In this document: in pieces, positions 25,202-34,625 of the stretch
How positions within the stretch are numbered: position 1 is the first letter of the stretch
Layout of the letters: every line of letters begins with the position of its first letter
Assembly (NCBI GenBank): GCA_024401225.1
Contig: JAKSLM010000015.1
Span: 1-54,706, forward strand
Source of the DNA: Bacteroidaceae bacterium
Lineage (GTDB): Bacteria; Bacteroidota; Bacteroidia; Bacteroidales; Bacteroidaceae
Direction: 5' to 3'
Length of the DNA: 54,706 bases
Program-made: the position numbers and the translations under genes
The notes under the pieces: generated by a model
What the model saw: the letters and a program-made list of their open reading frames with translations, nothing else
Databases searched by the model: none
Told to the model about the DNA's origin: nothing

Positions 25202-25313
25202 CCGTTTAATCGTATATCCGTTTAATCGTATATCCGTCTAATCGTATATTCGACTAATCGAATATCCGTCTAATCGTCTAACCGTATAACAGACTAACCG
25301 TTTAATCATCAAA
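25202..25313. repeat. 16-bp (2 x 8) tandem array before the GH127 start
   Basis: Seven consecutive 16-bp units begin at 25202, 25218, 25234, 25250, 25266, 25282 and 25298. The first two are identical (CCGTTTAATCGTATAT). Each unit is two octamers of consensus YCGTNTAW, so the array is also 14 octamers. It ends 10 bp before the ATG at 25323. The fourth unit region contains a 7-bp inverted repeat (ATATTCG at 25246, CGAATAT at 25259). No -7 element is seen between the two genes. Confidence 0.9.
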
Positions 25314-25322
25314 AAATAAAAC

Positions 25323-27923
25323 ATGAACATTAAGAATTTGTTACCGGCATTGGCATGTGCAATAGCCCTTGCTACTGCACCCGAGGCAAAGGCACAGAGC
25401 GTGCTCTATCCTCAGCATTTCGATTTGAACGAGATGCGCATCACGGCAGGTCCATTGCGTGAAGCGATGGTGATCAACGCACGAATGCTTCTCGACTACG
25501 ACGTGGATCGCATCATGACTCCTTTTGTGCGTGAAGCTGATCTTGACCGTTCAGGCAGTAAATATGAAGGCTATGTTAAGGCTCATCCATCGTTCCCTAA
25601 CTGGGGCGACTATTCATGGTCGCTCGAAGGCCATATAGGCGGTCACTACCTTACGGCTCTTGCCTTGGGCTACAGTGCTATGAAGGACGATCCTGAGCTT
25701 GCCTCTTTGGCTGCACAGATGAACGATCGCCTGCAGTACTGCCTCACCATTATGCAGGATTGCCAGAATGCTTACCGTGGCAACACCGAGGGCATGGAAG
25801 GATTCATAGGCGGTCAGCCATACCGAGAGATGTGGCTCGGCATGTATAAGGGCGACATGAATGCCTTCCGCAAGCATGGTGGCAAGGTGCCATTCTACTG
25901 CCAGCACAAGGTTATGGCAGGTCTGCGTGATGCATACGTCTATGCAGGTAGCGAGGAGGCATTGCAGATGTTCCGTGGATTGTGCGACTGGACCATCAAT
26001 GTGGTGGCAAAGTTTTCCGACAAGGAACTGCAAGACATCCTCAACACGGAGCATGGCGGTGTGAACGAAACGCTTGCCGATGCCTACCACTTGTTTGGTG
26101 ACAAGAAGTACCTCGATGGAGCAGTACGCTTCACTCACAGGAGAATGGTGGATGGCATGCTCGGTGCTGACTATAAGTATAACGAACACTTCCTCGACCG
26201 CAACCACGCCAACACCCAGGTGCCAAAGTACATCGGCTTTGAGCGCACAGCCCAGGTGGTGGAACTTAAAGGTGGCGCAGGTGCTGAAGGACTCGATAAG
26301 TTCAAGGAGGCAACGGAGAACTTCTGGCACGATGTCGCTACCCATCGCACAGTATGTATAGGTGGTAATTCGGTGGGCGAGCACTTCCTCCCTTCTGACA
26401 ATTGCTCTCCTTACATGACAAACCTTGAAGGTCCTGAGTCGTGCAACACCAACAACATGATGAAACTCTCGGAGGAACTCTTCGATGAGAGCCATGACGG
26501 ACGCTATGCCGACTTCTACGAGGCAGCAATGTGGAATCACATCCTCTCTACTCAGGATCCAACTACAGGCGGCTACGTGTATTTCACTACGCTTCGTCCA
26601 GGCGGCTACCGCATCTATTCGCAGGTCGATGAAGGCATGTGGTGCTGTGTGGGTACAGGTATGGAAAACCACTCCAAGTATGCACATTTCACATATACCC
26701 ATAGCGTCAGCAACGCAAAGAAGGCGGTTGATACCTTGTTTGTCAACCAATTCATGCCAACCGAACTGAACAGCAAGAAGTTTGCCGTTAAGCAGGAGAC
26801 TGGCTTCCCATACGAGCAGGGCACACACATCACCGTGATGAAGGATGGCAAGTACACACTCGCCATTCGCCGTCCAAGCTGGGTGGCAGACGGATTTGGG
26901 GTGAAGGTCAATGGTTCGCTTGCTGCTGTGAACGAGAAGAACGGATACGTATTCGTGGCTCGCAACTGGAAGAAGGGCGACATCGTTGATGTGGCACTTC
27001 CTATGGAACTGAGAGTGGAGGAGTGTCCTAACTACACCGACTACGTGGCATTCAAGGTTGGTCCGCTGCTTCTCGCAGCCCGCACCACAGCGCAGAACGA
27101 GTCGGAGGCACACCTTACCGGTCTTGAATATGAGCGCCTGCAGAATGAATATGCCGACAACAGCCGTATGGGACACTCACCAGGTGCACGCGGCACAAAG
27201 AAATCGCTCAATGTGGCTCCAATGTTCATAGGCGAGCGTTCACAGTTGCTCGGTCGCATCAAGGCAAAGCTTCCTGCACGCCACATCTATACCATTCAGC
27301 CTGATGAGGTGGGACAGAGCAAGTGGCCATTGCTCACGCTCGAACCATTCTATGGCATACACCATGCACGATACACCTGCTACTGGTACGCACAGACACC
27401 TGCCGAGTATGCCAAGAGTCCAATGGTCAAGGCCGACAGCATTGCAGCTGCGCTTGATGCTCGCACCATCGACTTCGTTGCTACAGGCGAGCAGCAGAGC
27501 GAGGCAGGCCACCTGATGGAGGCATCGCTTGGATGCACTAAGGGCGGATTCAACAGCGAGTCGTGCCGTGAGGTGCCTACCAACAATCAGGTCAGCTACA
27601 CATTCACCAATATGCGTTCGAACAACACGCAGCCTCTGCCTACGAGCGATGTAGCCGTGATGTGCCGCTTCGTCCGCAACGATGCAGGCCGCAAGTGCAG
27701 CATCTACATCGATGATGTACCACTCGTGGAGGACTTCAATACTCCTCGCAACCATCCTACCATGGATGAGAACAACTTCTTCAACATTGAGTTCCCAATT
27801 CCTAACGAATTGCTTGTTGACAAGAAGGGCAAAGCGAAGCAGTCGCTCAAGTTCACCCTCAAGGCAACTGACAAGGGACTTGCCCCAAGCATCTTCTACC
27901 TGAGACTGGTCGACAGTAAATAA
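25323..27923 (+). CDS. GH127 beta-L-arabinofuranosidase (DUF1680)
   Basis: The 866-residue protein has a signal peptide (1-24, ending AKA). The (alpha/alpha)6 domain shows WGDYSWSLEGHIGGHYLTAL near 99-118, NTEHGGVNETLADAY, and the metal/nucleophile set Glu372 and Cys374 (GPESCNTNN) with Cys441-Cys442 (MWCCVGTG). This matches the Glu/Cys/Cys/Cys zinc site of GH127 enzymes, in which a Cys acts as nucleophile. A beta-rich C-terminal region of about 200 residues follows. It removes beta-L-arabinofuranose from plant glycans. It is co-oriented with the polyene operon but functionally separate. Confidence 0.92.
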   Translation: MNIKNLLPALACAIALATAPEAKAQSVLYPQHFDLNEMRITAGPLREAMVINARMLLDYDVDRIMTPFVREADLDRSGSKYEGYVKAHPSFPNWGDYSWSLEGHIGGHYLTALALGYSAMKDDPELASLAAQMNDRLQYCLTIMQDCQNAYRGNTEGMEGFIGGQPYREMWLGMYKGDMNAFRKHGGKVPFYCQHKVMAGLRDAYVYAGSEEALQMFRGLCDWTINVVAKFSDKELQDILNTEHGGVNETLADAYHLFGDKKYLDGAVRFTHRRMVDGMLGADYKYNEHFLDRNHANTQVPKYIGFERTAQVVELKGGAGAEGLDKFKEATENFWHDVATHRTVCIGGNSVGEHFLPSDNCSPYMTNLEGPESCNTNNMMKLSEELFDESHDGRYADFYEAAMWNHILSTQDPTTGGYVYFTTLRPGGYRIYSQVDEGMWCCVGTGMENHSKYAHFTYTHSVSNAKKAVDTLFVNQFMPTELNSKKFAVKQETGFPYEQGTHITVMKDGKYTLAIRRPSWVADGFGVKVNGSLAAVNEKNGYVFVARNWKKGDIVDVALPMELRVEECPNYTDYVAFKVGPLLLAARTTAQNESEAHLTGLEYERLQNEYADNSRMGHSPGARGTKKSLNVAPMFIGERSQLLGRIKAKLPARHIYTIQPDEVGQSKWPLLTLEPFYGIHHARYTCYWYAQTPAEYAKSPMVKADSIAAALDARTIDFVATGEQQSEAGHLMEASLGCTKGGFNSESCREVPTNNQVSYTFTNMRSNNTQPLPTSDVAVMCRFVRNDAGRKCSIYIDDVPLVEDFNTPRNHPTMDENNFFNIEFPIPNELLVDKKGKAKQSLKFTLKATDKGLAPSIFYLRLVDSK

Positions 27924-27935
27924 TATGAACCACTC

Positions 27936-27969
27936 ATCCCCGAAAGTTGAACTAACAACTTTCGGGGAT
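27936..27969 (+). terminator. Terminator hairpin after GH127
   Basis: A perfect 14-bp stem (27936-27949 with 27956-27969) is closed by a 6-nt AACTAA loop, 12 bp past the GH127 stop. It is followed by TGTATTA rather than a long T-run. Confidence 0.8.
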
Positions 27970-27976
27970 TGTATTA

Positions 27977-27988
27977 TCCTTGCAAGGA
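27977..27988. repeat. Single TCCTTGCAAGGA palindrome
   Basis: This is the same 12-bp palindrome as in the arrays at 110-163 and 47047-47124, here alone. It lies just past a terminator, between convergent genes. Confidence 0.7.
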
Positions 27989-28038
27989 GATTTTCGACTC
28001 GTTGCACGATTTGCATATTTGCTTAGTAAGAAAATGAA

Positions 28039-28104
28039 AATAAGATATACTATCTTCTTGGATGGGATAGTATATCTTATTTCTATATGATAGTATATCT
28101 TATT
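28039..28104. terminator. Three-copy 16-mer forming alternative hairpins
   Basis: GATAGTATATCTTATT occurs directly at 28066-28081 and 28089-28104 and inverted at 28039-28054. The inverted copy can pair with either direct copy, giving a 16-bp stem with an 11-nt or a 34-nt loop. The right-hand copy overlaps the stop codon of the leftward phosphoesterase gene, so the structure probably ends the T9SS-phosphoesterase transcript. Confidence 0.75.
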
Positions 28105-28600
28105 GCTTCTCCTCTGCAAGCTCAATGACTTCGAGGTCCTTGATCTCGGTGCCATCGATGGTAAAGCGGACGAGGGTACGTACTTTGTGGAACCCAGAGA
28201 TGCCTGCTGCACCAGGATTGATGTGGAGGCACTGGAGGGTCTTGTCGTACATGACCTTGAGGAGATGGGAGTGACCGCTGATGAATAGCTTAGGCGGGCG
28301 ACTGTACATGGTGCCACGGATGGAGGCATCGTACTTGCCGGGATAACCGCCGATGTGCTTGATGAGTACGTCTACCTGTTCGCACGTGAAGCGGTACTTC
28401 TCGGAGAAGCGGTAGCGGAGGTCGCCTCCATCGATGTTGCCGAACACGGCGCGCAAGGGCGCTATTTCGGCAAGGCGATCGGCCACTTCCATGGAACCTA
28501 TGTCGCCTGCGTGCCATATCTCATCGCACTCGGCGAAGTATTTGGCATAGCGGGGATCCCAATGGGAATGGGTGTCGGATAGGAGACCTATGCGCTTCAT
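28100..28600 (-). CDS. YfcE/MJ0936-family metallophosphoesterase
   Basis: The 166-residue protein has all calcineurin-like motifs: SDTHSHWD (8-15), HAGDIG (30-35), GNIDGGD, and SGHSHLL near 108-114, with INPGAAG at the end. These bind two metals and hydrolyse phosphodiesters; the physiological substrate of the YfcE group is unclear. It starts only 6 bp after gldN, so it is co-transcribed with the T9SS core genes. Confidence 0.92.
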   Translation of the reverse strand: MKRIGLLSDTHSHWDPRYAKYFAECDEIWHAGDIGSMEVADRLAEIAPLRAVFGNIDGGDLRYRFSEKYRFTCEQVDVLIKHIGGYPGKYDASIRGTMYSRPPKLFISGHSHLLKVMYDKTLQCLHINPGAAGISGFHKVRTLVRFTIDGTEIKDLEVIELAEEKQ

Positions 28601-28606
28601 GACGGA

Positions 28607-29674
28607 TTAGTGGCGCTGGCGGCGTACGGATACGCGTGCTGAGCTGCTTGAGGATGAAGATGATGATGACTTCTTCTCCTTGCTCTTTGAGGCGCTCTCC
28701 TTGCGTGTGGTAGAGGCTGGACGGGCAGTCTTTGCCTTCGACTTCTTGGATGTGGCAGCTGCGATGGAATCCTTGCGTGCCTGAGCAATGGAGTCGACCG
28801 GTGCGGACCAGATGTGCTTCTCGAAGTCGGCCATCTGCTTCTCTATGCGTGCCTGCTCGGACTTGAGTGAGTCGGGCGAAGCAACGGTCTGTGCGAGTGG
28901 CTTGCCCTGCATGTTGGTAGTCATGTAGATGTCACCCTTATAGTGGTTGGTTGAGAAGAAGTCGTCCATGGACATGGTTGCTGCGTTGTTGTAGTTGCTT
29001 ACCATGACTGTGTGGCTGGAGAGGTACTTCTTGAGGTCGTCGTACTTGATCCAGAAGAGAGGCTTCTTAGTGTCACCAAAGGAGAACTCATCGTTGTCGT
29101 GCATGACTGGGCAGATAGCTGTGACACGCGAGTGGTAGGTAGCGGTGTTCTGATCGTAGTAGGAGCTCTCCTTGATGAAGAGGGAGAGTACCTGGGCGCT
29201 TGGGATGTCGCTCTGGTCTACCTTGATGTTGTTGCCCTGCACCTCGTAGTAGATGTGGTACTTCTCCAGGAAGTCCTTGAAGTGCATGCGCTTGTCGGAT
29301 GCGAAGTTCTCGATACCGTCGAGCTGATACTCATATACTGGCAGCTTGCCTGTGTTGAAGAGCTGGAACACGAGGGTGAAGAAGTTGATCTGCTTGCCCT
29401 GTGGCTCTACAGGAAAGTAGAGTGCTGCGTTCTCGTCCTTCGAGAGGTCGAGGGTGCGGTATAGGTCGCGGCGCCATGTGACGTCCTCTGGTACGTCGAC
29501 TGCGGTAGGGAACATGAGGTCGGCACGTGAGATGCCTGCCGCTGTGCCTGCTCCTGCCTGCTGGGCAGATGCGTTCTTGTTGGTCTGTACCCTTGACTTC
29601 TGTGGCTGTGCGTTGAGGGCAGGGAGCACGATGCAGAGGGCTGCGAGGACGAGTATGAATCGTAGGTGTTTCAT
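28607..29674 (-). CDS. gldN: T9SS periplasmic ring protein GldN/PorN
   Basis: The 355-residue protein has a signal peptide (1-22, ending LNA). The GldN core includes ADLMFPTAVDVPEDVTWRRDLYRTLDL, a FPVEPQGKQINFF segment and CPVMHDNDEFSFGDTKKPLFWIKYDD. With GldK it forms the periplasmic ring of the type IX secretion system. The C-terminus is unusual: a Lys/Ser-rich tail with ten consecutive Ser (336-345) and a basic end. Gene order porP-gldK-gldL-gldM-gldN is the classical one. Confidence 0.95.
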   Translation of the reverse strand: MKHLRFILVLAALCIVLPALNAQPQKSRVQTNKNASAQQAGAGTAAGISRADLMFPTAVDVPEDVTWRRDLYRTLDLSKDENAALYFPVEPQGKQINFFTLVFQLFNTGKLPVYEYQLDGIENFASDKRMHFKDFLEKYHIYYEVQGNNIKVDQSDIPSAQVLSLFIKESSYYDQNTATYHSRVTAICPVMHDNDEFSFGDTKKPLFWIKYDDLKKYLSSHTVMVSNYNNAATMSMDDFFSTNHYKGDIYMTTNMQGKPLAQTVASPDSLKSEQARIEKQMADFEKHIWSAPVDSIAQARKDSIAAATSKKSKAKTARPASTTRKESASKSKEKKSSSSSSSSSSARVSVRRQRH

Positions 29675-29699
29675 TATGATATTTTGGACTGGATTGGTT

Positions 29700-31259
29700 C
29701 TAGTTGATGATTACTTCCACTGGGCTGGTGAGCGTACGCTCGATGCCATCAGGACCGACTACGCGGATGCGTGAGATGTTGAAGAGCTTGCCGCGCGAGA
29801 GGGAACGGATCTTTGCTATCTGATTGGCTGTGAATGATGCGGAGTTGCTGGTTTCTGGGACTACGTTACCCATGTTGTCGACAAACATAGTCTCAAATCC
29901 TACCACGCGGAAGGCGATGTCGAGGAGTCCGTCGTCGATGGCTGCTCCTATGCCTCCAGCGCTCATGATGGCCTGCTTGCTGATGCGGCCGCCCTTGAAG
30001 CGGGTGGTGTTGCCCTTGGCATCGGTGTATTGGAGGTAACCGGTTGGGTCAGGGAGCTTGCGCACGTGGAAGGAGAATTTGCCCATCTCCTGCTGGCGTC
30101 CTTCATTGGTGGCTGTCACGGTGAAGGTGACGTCCTCGCCGACCTTGGATGGTACGGCTATGTAGCTGCCGTCGCCCTTCTTTGTGAGGTTACCATTGGT
30201 CATGGTGAGGTTGATCTTGTTGACAGGCACGCCTGGCACGCTGACGCTGATTGGGTTCTGATAGCCGGCATAGAGCATGTTCATGAGTGTGGCGCTTACG
30301 GTGGCCGATGGCTCTACGACGGTGTATGGCTGAGAGAATTCGCGGCGTATGGTTTCGCCGTTTCCGTTCTTCATCTCGATATATCCACGGAGGGTGAAGT
30401 CGCCCACGGATCCGCATACGGTCTCGTAGTGTCCGCCCTCGGACTTGAGGAGGGTGTTGCCTACGTAGATGTCAGGACGCTGGGTGGTGTCGACTGCTGC
30501 CATGACTATCTGGGCTGAGAATTTTCCTCCACGTACCACGGTCTGGCTGTTAGGGATGACAAAAGCGCTGATTTGGTTGACGCGCACATCCTTCACATCG
30601 ATGTTGGATACGAGCTGATGGAGAATCTCGCCTTCTGCATGGCGAAGGTCGGTCTGAATCTTGGAGAGAAGGGTGATGGCAGCAACGACAGGTGTGTTCT
30701 CAAACATGTATTCCTGCCAGTTCTTGCCAAGTATCTTAGCCTTTGATGGCACCTCGGTGGAGAGGTTGTTGCTGATGATGCGCTGCTGGACTGTGTCGGT
30801 TACGAGGCGTGTGACACTCTCGCGGAAATGGTCGATGGCTGTCTTGAGTTCTTCGCCTCGGCCTACTCCAGGAGCAAGCATGACGTGAGTAGATGCCTCG
30901 AGGTTGTCGCGGTTGCGTATGTCGTTGAGGTCGGCATCATCGCCATCGGCCTCGCGTGCGATGCGCAGCTTGAGATTGTCGACCAGATTGTAGAGCGAGT
31001 CGGACATGGAGCGCACATCCTGGGCACGCTTGTACCATGTGCGCACCTTCTCCGGATTCTGCTTCATGGCATCCTCGAGCATGGAGTAGATGGCCTCGTT
31101 CTGCATGGAGGTGTTCTCCTTCGAACGGTTGAGTCCTTCGTCAACAAGCTTGAATCCGTTGAGCACGTCGCTGCTTACGTTCATGGCAAGCATGGCCATG
31201 AGCACGACGTACATCAGGTTGATCATCTTCTGACGCGGAGTGAGTTTCTTTCTAATCAT
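29700..31259 (-). CDS. gldM: T9SS motor/rod protein GldM/PorM
   Basis: The 519-residue protein has a short cytosolic N-terminus, one membrane helix (about 12-30, INLMYVVLMAMLAMNVSSD) and a long periplasmic part made of a helical stalk and successive beta domains. It ends with VVGPDGIERTLTSPVEVIIN. GldM spans the periplasm and with GldL forms the proton-driven motor that energises T9SS. It lies 14 bp after gldL. Confidence 0.95.
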   Translation of the reverse strand: MIRKKLTPRQKMINLMYVVLMAMLAMNVSSDVLNGFKLVDEGLNRSKENTSMQNEAIYSMLEDAMKQNPEKVRTWYKRAQDVRSMSDSLYNLVDNLKLRIAREADGDDADLNDIRNRDNLEASTHVMLAPGVGRGEELKTAIDHFRESVTRLVTDTVQQRIISNNLSTEVPSKAKILGKNWQEYMFENTPVVAAITLLSKIQTDLRHAEGEILHQLVSNIDVKDVRVNQISAFVIPNSQTVVRGGKFSAQIVMAAVDTTQRPDIYVGNTLLKSEGGHYETVCGSVGDFTLRGYIEMKNGNGETIRREFSQPYTVVEPSATVSATLMNMLYAGYQNPISVSVPGVPVNKINLTMTNGNLTKKGDGSYIAVPSKVGEDVTFTVTATNEGRQQEMGKFSFHVRKLPDPTGYLQYTDAKGNTTRFKGGRISKQAIMSAGGIGAAIDDGLLDIAFRVVGFETMFVDNMGNVVPETSNSASFTANQIAKIRSLSRGKLFNISRIRVVGPDGIERTLTSPVEVIIN

Positions 31260-31273
31260 GGTACGTCAGTTTT

Positions 31274-32098
31274 TTATGCTATCTTCATCTTGAGGGCCTC
31301 GACCATCTTTGCATAGACCTCGTTGAGCTCCTGAAGCTGTGATGCGAGCTTCTTGGTCTGTTCGTTGACGTCGTCGATAGTTGATGACTGGTTGCCTACG
31401 CTCTTAAGCTGCAGCTCGTAGAAGCGGTTGATGCCTGTGAGGGTGCGGTTCATGGTCTCCATCTCCTCGCTGTCGCGTGTGAGACGTGCACTCTGCTCTG
31501 CCACCTGCTTGAGAGTTGTGGTGAGTTCGGTGAGCTGTTCCACATATTCCTTTGTGGCGCGCTGCATCTCCGGAGTCATGGCCTGGAACTGTGCAGAACC
31601 GAATGTTGGTGCTGCCGAAGATATGTTCTCTGCAAGCTCGGCTGCATTGACGATAGTGACTGGTGTAGGCTGCTGCTGTGCTGGTTCGCCCGATGCGCTG
31701 CCGAGTGCTGAAGCTGCATTGGCAAGGGCTGCTGCGGTGTCCTCCGAAACGATGGCTCCGCTGCCTACCACCACAGGTCCGCCTGTAGCATTGGCTGCTG
31801 CCTGTGCGAGTGCTGCTGCAGTCTCGTCCGAGATGCCTCCGCGAAGCTCAGCATCAGGGATTGTGTTGCCGTAGTCGTCGATTGCCTCCTGAGGCTCGAA
31901 GCCGGCAATGAAGAACACGATGACTTCGGTACCCATACCGAGGAAGAGCATGATGTTGGCACCGGTGATGTGGGTGAGTTTGAAGAGCGCACCAAGGATT
32001 GCGATCGATGCACCCCAGCTATATGCGTAGTTCAGAAATGTCTGTCCCTTCTGGCTGCGAAGCCACTTCTGAATGCCTGAATATTCGTTTTTAGCCAT
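31274..32098 (-). CDS. gldL: T9SS motor protein GldL/PorL
   Basis: The 274-residue protein has two membrane helices near 22-42 and 47-67 (AYSWGASIAILGALFKLTH; IMLFLGMGTEVIVFFIAGFEP). The second contains the conserved membrane Glu of the GldL proton channel. The cytoplasmic tail has an Ala-rich linker (about 85-140) and a long coiled coil to the end. It pairs with GldM. Confidence 0.95.
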   Translation of the reverse strand: MAKNEYSGIQKWLRSQKGQTFLNYAYSWGASIAILGALFKLTHITGANIMLFLGMGTEVIVFFIAGFEPQEAIDDYGNTIPDAELRGGISDETAAALAQAAANATGGPVVVGSGAIVSEDTAAALANAASALGSASGEPAQQQPTPVTIVNAAELAENISSAAPTFGSAQFQAMTPEMQRATKEYVEQLTELTTTLKQVAEQSARLTRDSEEMETMNRTLTGINRFYELQLKSVGNQSSTIDDVNEQTKKLASQLQELNEVYAKMVEALKMKIA

Positions 32099-32135
32099 AA
32101 TCTGTAATATAATAAATAAGGATGATAGGATGTAC

Positions 32136-33575
32136 TTATTTCTTTGCTCTGCTTGCTGTGCCTACCTGGCTGCGTACGCATCGGAATCCGATGAATGAGC
32201 GACCTACGTTCTGGTACTCGTTGGTGCGCCAGGCTGACTTGATGAAGCTCTCAGGATCCTTCCACGATCCGCCTCGCACGCTCTTCTTCTTGAGTGCATA
32301 AGGGTCCTCCTTGGCTGCATTGTACGAGAGCTGTGGGTTCATGTCGGACATGGAGTAGACACCTGCCTCGGTGAAGACGGTGCTGGTCCATTCGGCTACG
32401 TTGCCCGCCATGTCGTAGAGGCCGTTGCTATTGGCAGAATAGATACCGCACTTGGAAGTGATGAGGTTGCCGTCCTTGGTATAGTTGCCTCGGTCAGGTT
32501 TGAAGTTGGCATAGAAGCAACCCTTCTCGCTCGATGTGCCTTCCTGCTCCCAAGGGAGTTCGTTGCCATCCTTGCCGCGAGCTGCGTATTCCCATTCAGC
32601 CTCGGTAGGGAGACGGTAGCGCTGGATAAACTTGGCTGCCGATCCGAGTCCACGAAGGAGGAAGTCGGTGCGCCAGTTGCAGAAGGCGTTGGCCTGCTCC
32701 CAGTTGACTCCTACCACAGGGTAGTCGTTGTAGTTAGGGTGAGAGAAGTAGAGACGCATGTACTGCTCGTTCTCTGCATTCTGGAAGTCGTTGATCCAAC
32801 AAGTGGTGTCAGGGTAGACATTAACAATGTATGTGTTGACGAAGTCCCACACGCTCGAAAGCGGACGGGTGATGGTCTCGCGATGGATGATGCCCTCATC
32901 GTCGACATAAGCAGTATCCTTCGATATCATGACCACCTCGTTAGGGTCGACCTGGATGTCGGTGTTGAGGTTGCGCTCCTCTGGGTTGAGACGATACTTG
33001 CGCATGGCTGCGGTAGCATAGTCGTATACCTCGTAGCGGTAGTTGAGCTGGCGCACATCGAGCATCTTCTCACCTGTGAATGGGTGAGTGACATACATGC
33101 TCTCGATGGCACGCTCCTGATCCTCGTCGGGATTGCGAGGTATAGGCTTGTTCCAGTTGAGGTGTGGAGGGATGATGTTACCCTTCTTGTCCTCCTGCTC
33201 CTCGATCTTGTAGCTTTCATCGCCACCAATGGCAGGATCGGCAAGACGCTCGCGGATGATGGAGTCGCGCACCCAGTTGACAAACTGACGATACATGGAG
33301 TTGGATATTTCCTTCTCGTCCATCCAGAAGGCATCGACCGAGATGTCGCGCGATGGCATCTGCTTTCCCCAAAGGCTATCGGTGTTCTCCGTACCCATCT
33401 TGAGTGAGCCTCGCTTCACAAGTACCATGCCGTATGGAGCTGGCTCGTTGAAGGATGAACCGCCCACTCCTGTCACTTCACCACCATTGGCCATTGCGCC
33501 CTTGCTGCCAGAGAAGCAGCCGGCAAGCACGCATGTGAATGCTGCGGTGAATATCAAAAAAAACAGTTTCTTCAT
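32136..33575 (-). CDS. gldK: T9SS lipoprotein GldK/PorK
   Basis: The 479-residue protein has a lipoprotein signal with the lipobox LAGC (Cys20). A formylglycine-generating-enzyme-like (FGE-sulfatase) fold follows: PYGMVLVKRGSLKMGTENTD, DAFWMDEKEISN, NWEQANAFCNWR, RLPTEAEWEYAARG, LYDMAGNVAEWTS and FIGFRCVRS. It forms the outer-membrane-associated periplasmic ring with GldN. Confidence 0.95.
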   Translation of the reverse strand: MKKLFFLIFTAAFTCVLAGCFSGSKGAMANGGEVTGVGGSSFNEPAPYGMVLVKRGSLKMGTENTDSLWGKQMPSRDISVDAFWMDEKEISNSMYRQFVNWVRDSIIRERLADPAIGGDESYKIEEQEDKKGNIIPPHLNWNKPIPRNPDEDQERAIESMYVTHPFTGEKMLDVRQLNYRYEVYDYATAAMRKYRLNPEERNLNTDIQVDPNEVVMISKDTAYVDDEGIIHRETITRPLSSVWDFVNTYIVNVYPDTTCWINDFQNAENEQYMRLYFSHPNYNDYPVVGVNWEQANAFCNWRTDFLLRGLGSAAKFIQRYRLPTEAEWEYAARGKDGNELPWEQEGTSSEKGCFYANFKPDRGNYTKDGNLITSKCGIYSANSNGLYDMAGNVAEWTSTVFTEAGVYSMSDMNPQLSYNAAKEDPYALKKKSVRGGSWKDPESFIKSAWRTNEYQNVGRSFIGFRCVRSQVGTASRAKK

Positions 33576-33619
33576 ATCTATTATTTATCTTCGTTCAATT
33601 CTACAATGTATGGATGTAC

Positions 33620-34561
33620 TTACAACCATCGCACGCTCTTGTGCTTGTTACGCCCCTTCTTGAAGAGGTCGAGGTCGGTCTGGTAGCCGAGTGCAATCTC
33701 GTGCGAGCCGTTGATCATGCTGACGCCCGATGTGTACATCTGGTAGCTGTAGCCGACCTTGATGCCGTGGAACATGCCTCCCACCATGAATGTGGTCGAG
33801 ATGCGTGGGCTGTAGCCGAGACCGATGTAGAGCTTCTTCTCATCGTACTCATAGATGGCCTTGCATTGTATGTCCTCGCGCCATGAGAGGAGGTCGGTCA
33901 TGAGCATGAATGCCGGTTGTAATGTTAATAACGTATTTTTTAGCTTTATATTGCCTCCCGTCATAAAATAAAATGACATAGGCACGTGAACTTCATATTT
34001 TTCGTTCATTACAAGCGTAGGAGCCATGAGATGCATGGCCGAGAGTCCCATCCACAGTTGAGGGTGATAGAAGTAGAGACCCGCAGCAAGGTCGAAATGC
34101 TCTGCGCTAACGGCCGAGGAAGGGAAGGCTGGGTCGTTCTGAGTTTCAAGCTCGAGGCCCTTAGGGTCGATCTTCTCCGTGATAAGTCCGCCCTGAACAC
34201 CGATGGCAAGGCGTCCCTTGTCGCCCATCTTCATGTTGTAGGCATACTGCACGTTGAGTCGCATGGTGTTGAAGATGCCAAGCTGGTCGCTCAGTATGTT
34301 GAGACCTGCACCATGGCGAGGCGACATGAAGTATATAGGGCAGTCGGCTCCGGCAAACATGGTCTGAGGCGAGTGCTCGTAGCCAAGCATCTGCATCGAA
34401 TAGGCTGCTGCCACGTTGAGCAGTCCGTCGGTGCCTGAGGCTGCCGGGTTGTAATACGACTTAAGGGCTGTGAAGTCGGAAAACTGCACATCCCATTGAG
34501 CCCTGATCGCTCCCATTTGGGTGGATATTAGGGCAAAAAGCACTATGATTCGTCGCATCAT
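33620..34561 (-). CDS. porP: PorP/SprF-family outer-membrane protein
   Basis: The 313-residue protein has a signal peptide (about 1-21) followed by WDVQFSDFTALKSYYNPAASGTDG, the PorP/SprF opening. It continues with beta-barrel strands such as GAGLNILSDQLGIFNTMRLNVQYAY and ends with a basic tail (FKKGRNKHKSVRWL). It is the first gene of the T9SS operon, 44 bp before gldK. This family partners T9SS as an outer-membrane component or adhesin helper. Confidence 0.92.
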   Translation of the reverse strand: MMRRIIVLFALISTQMGAIRAQWDVQFSDFTALKSYYNPAASGTDGLLNVAAAYSMQMLGYEHSPQTMFAGADCPIYFMSPRHGAGLNILSDQLGIFNTMRLNVQYAYNMKMGDKGRLAIGVQGGLITEKIDPKGLELETQNDPAFPSSAVSAEHFDLAAGLYFYHPQLWMGLSAMHLMAPTLVMNEKYEVHVPMSFYFMTGGNIKLKNTLLTLQPAFMLMTDLLSWREDIQCKAIYEYDEKKLYIGLGYSPRISTTFMVGGMFHGIKVGYSYQMYTSGVSMINGSHEIALGYQTDLDLFKKGRNKHKSVRWL

Positions 34562-34625
34562 ACAGAGAATTTAAACGTATGGACACACGTTTTTATTGTA
34601 TAATATCACGTATAATTATATAATA

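Noticed and set aside
25614-27176. Long open frame (about 520 codons) antisense to the GH127 gene
   Set aside because: It mirrors the codon pattern of GH127, has no family motifs and no promoter, and the plus strand encodes a clear glycosidase with catalytic residues.
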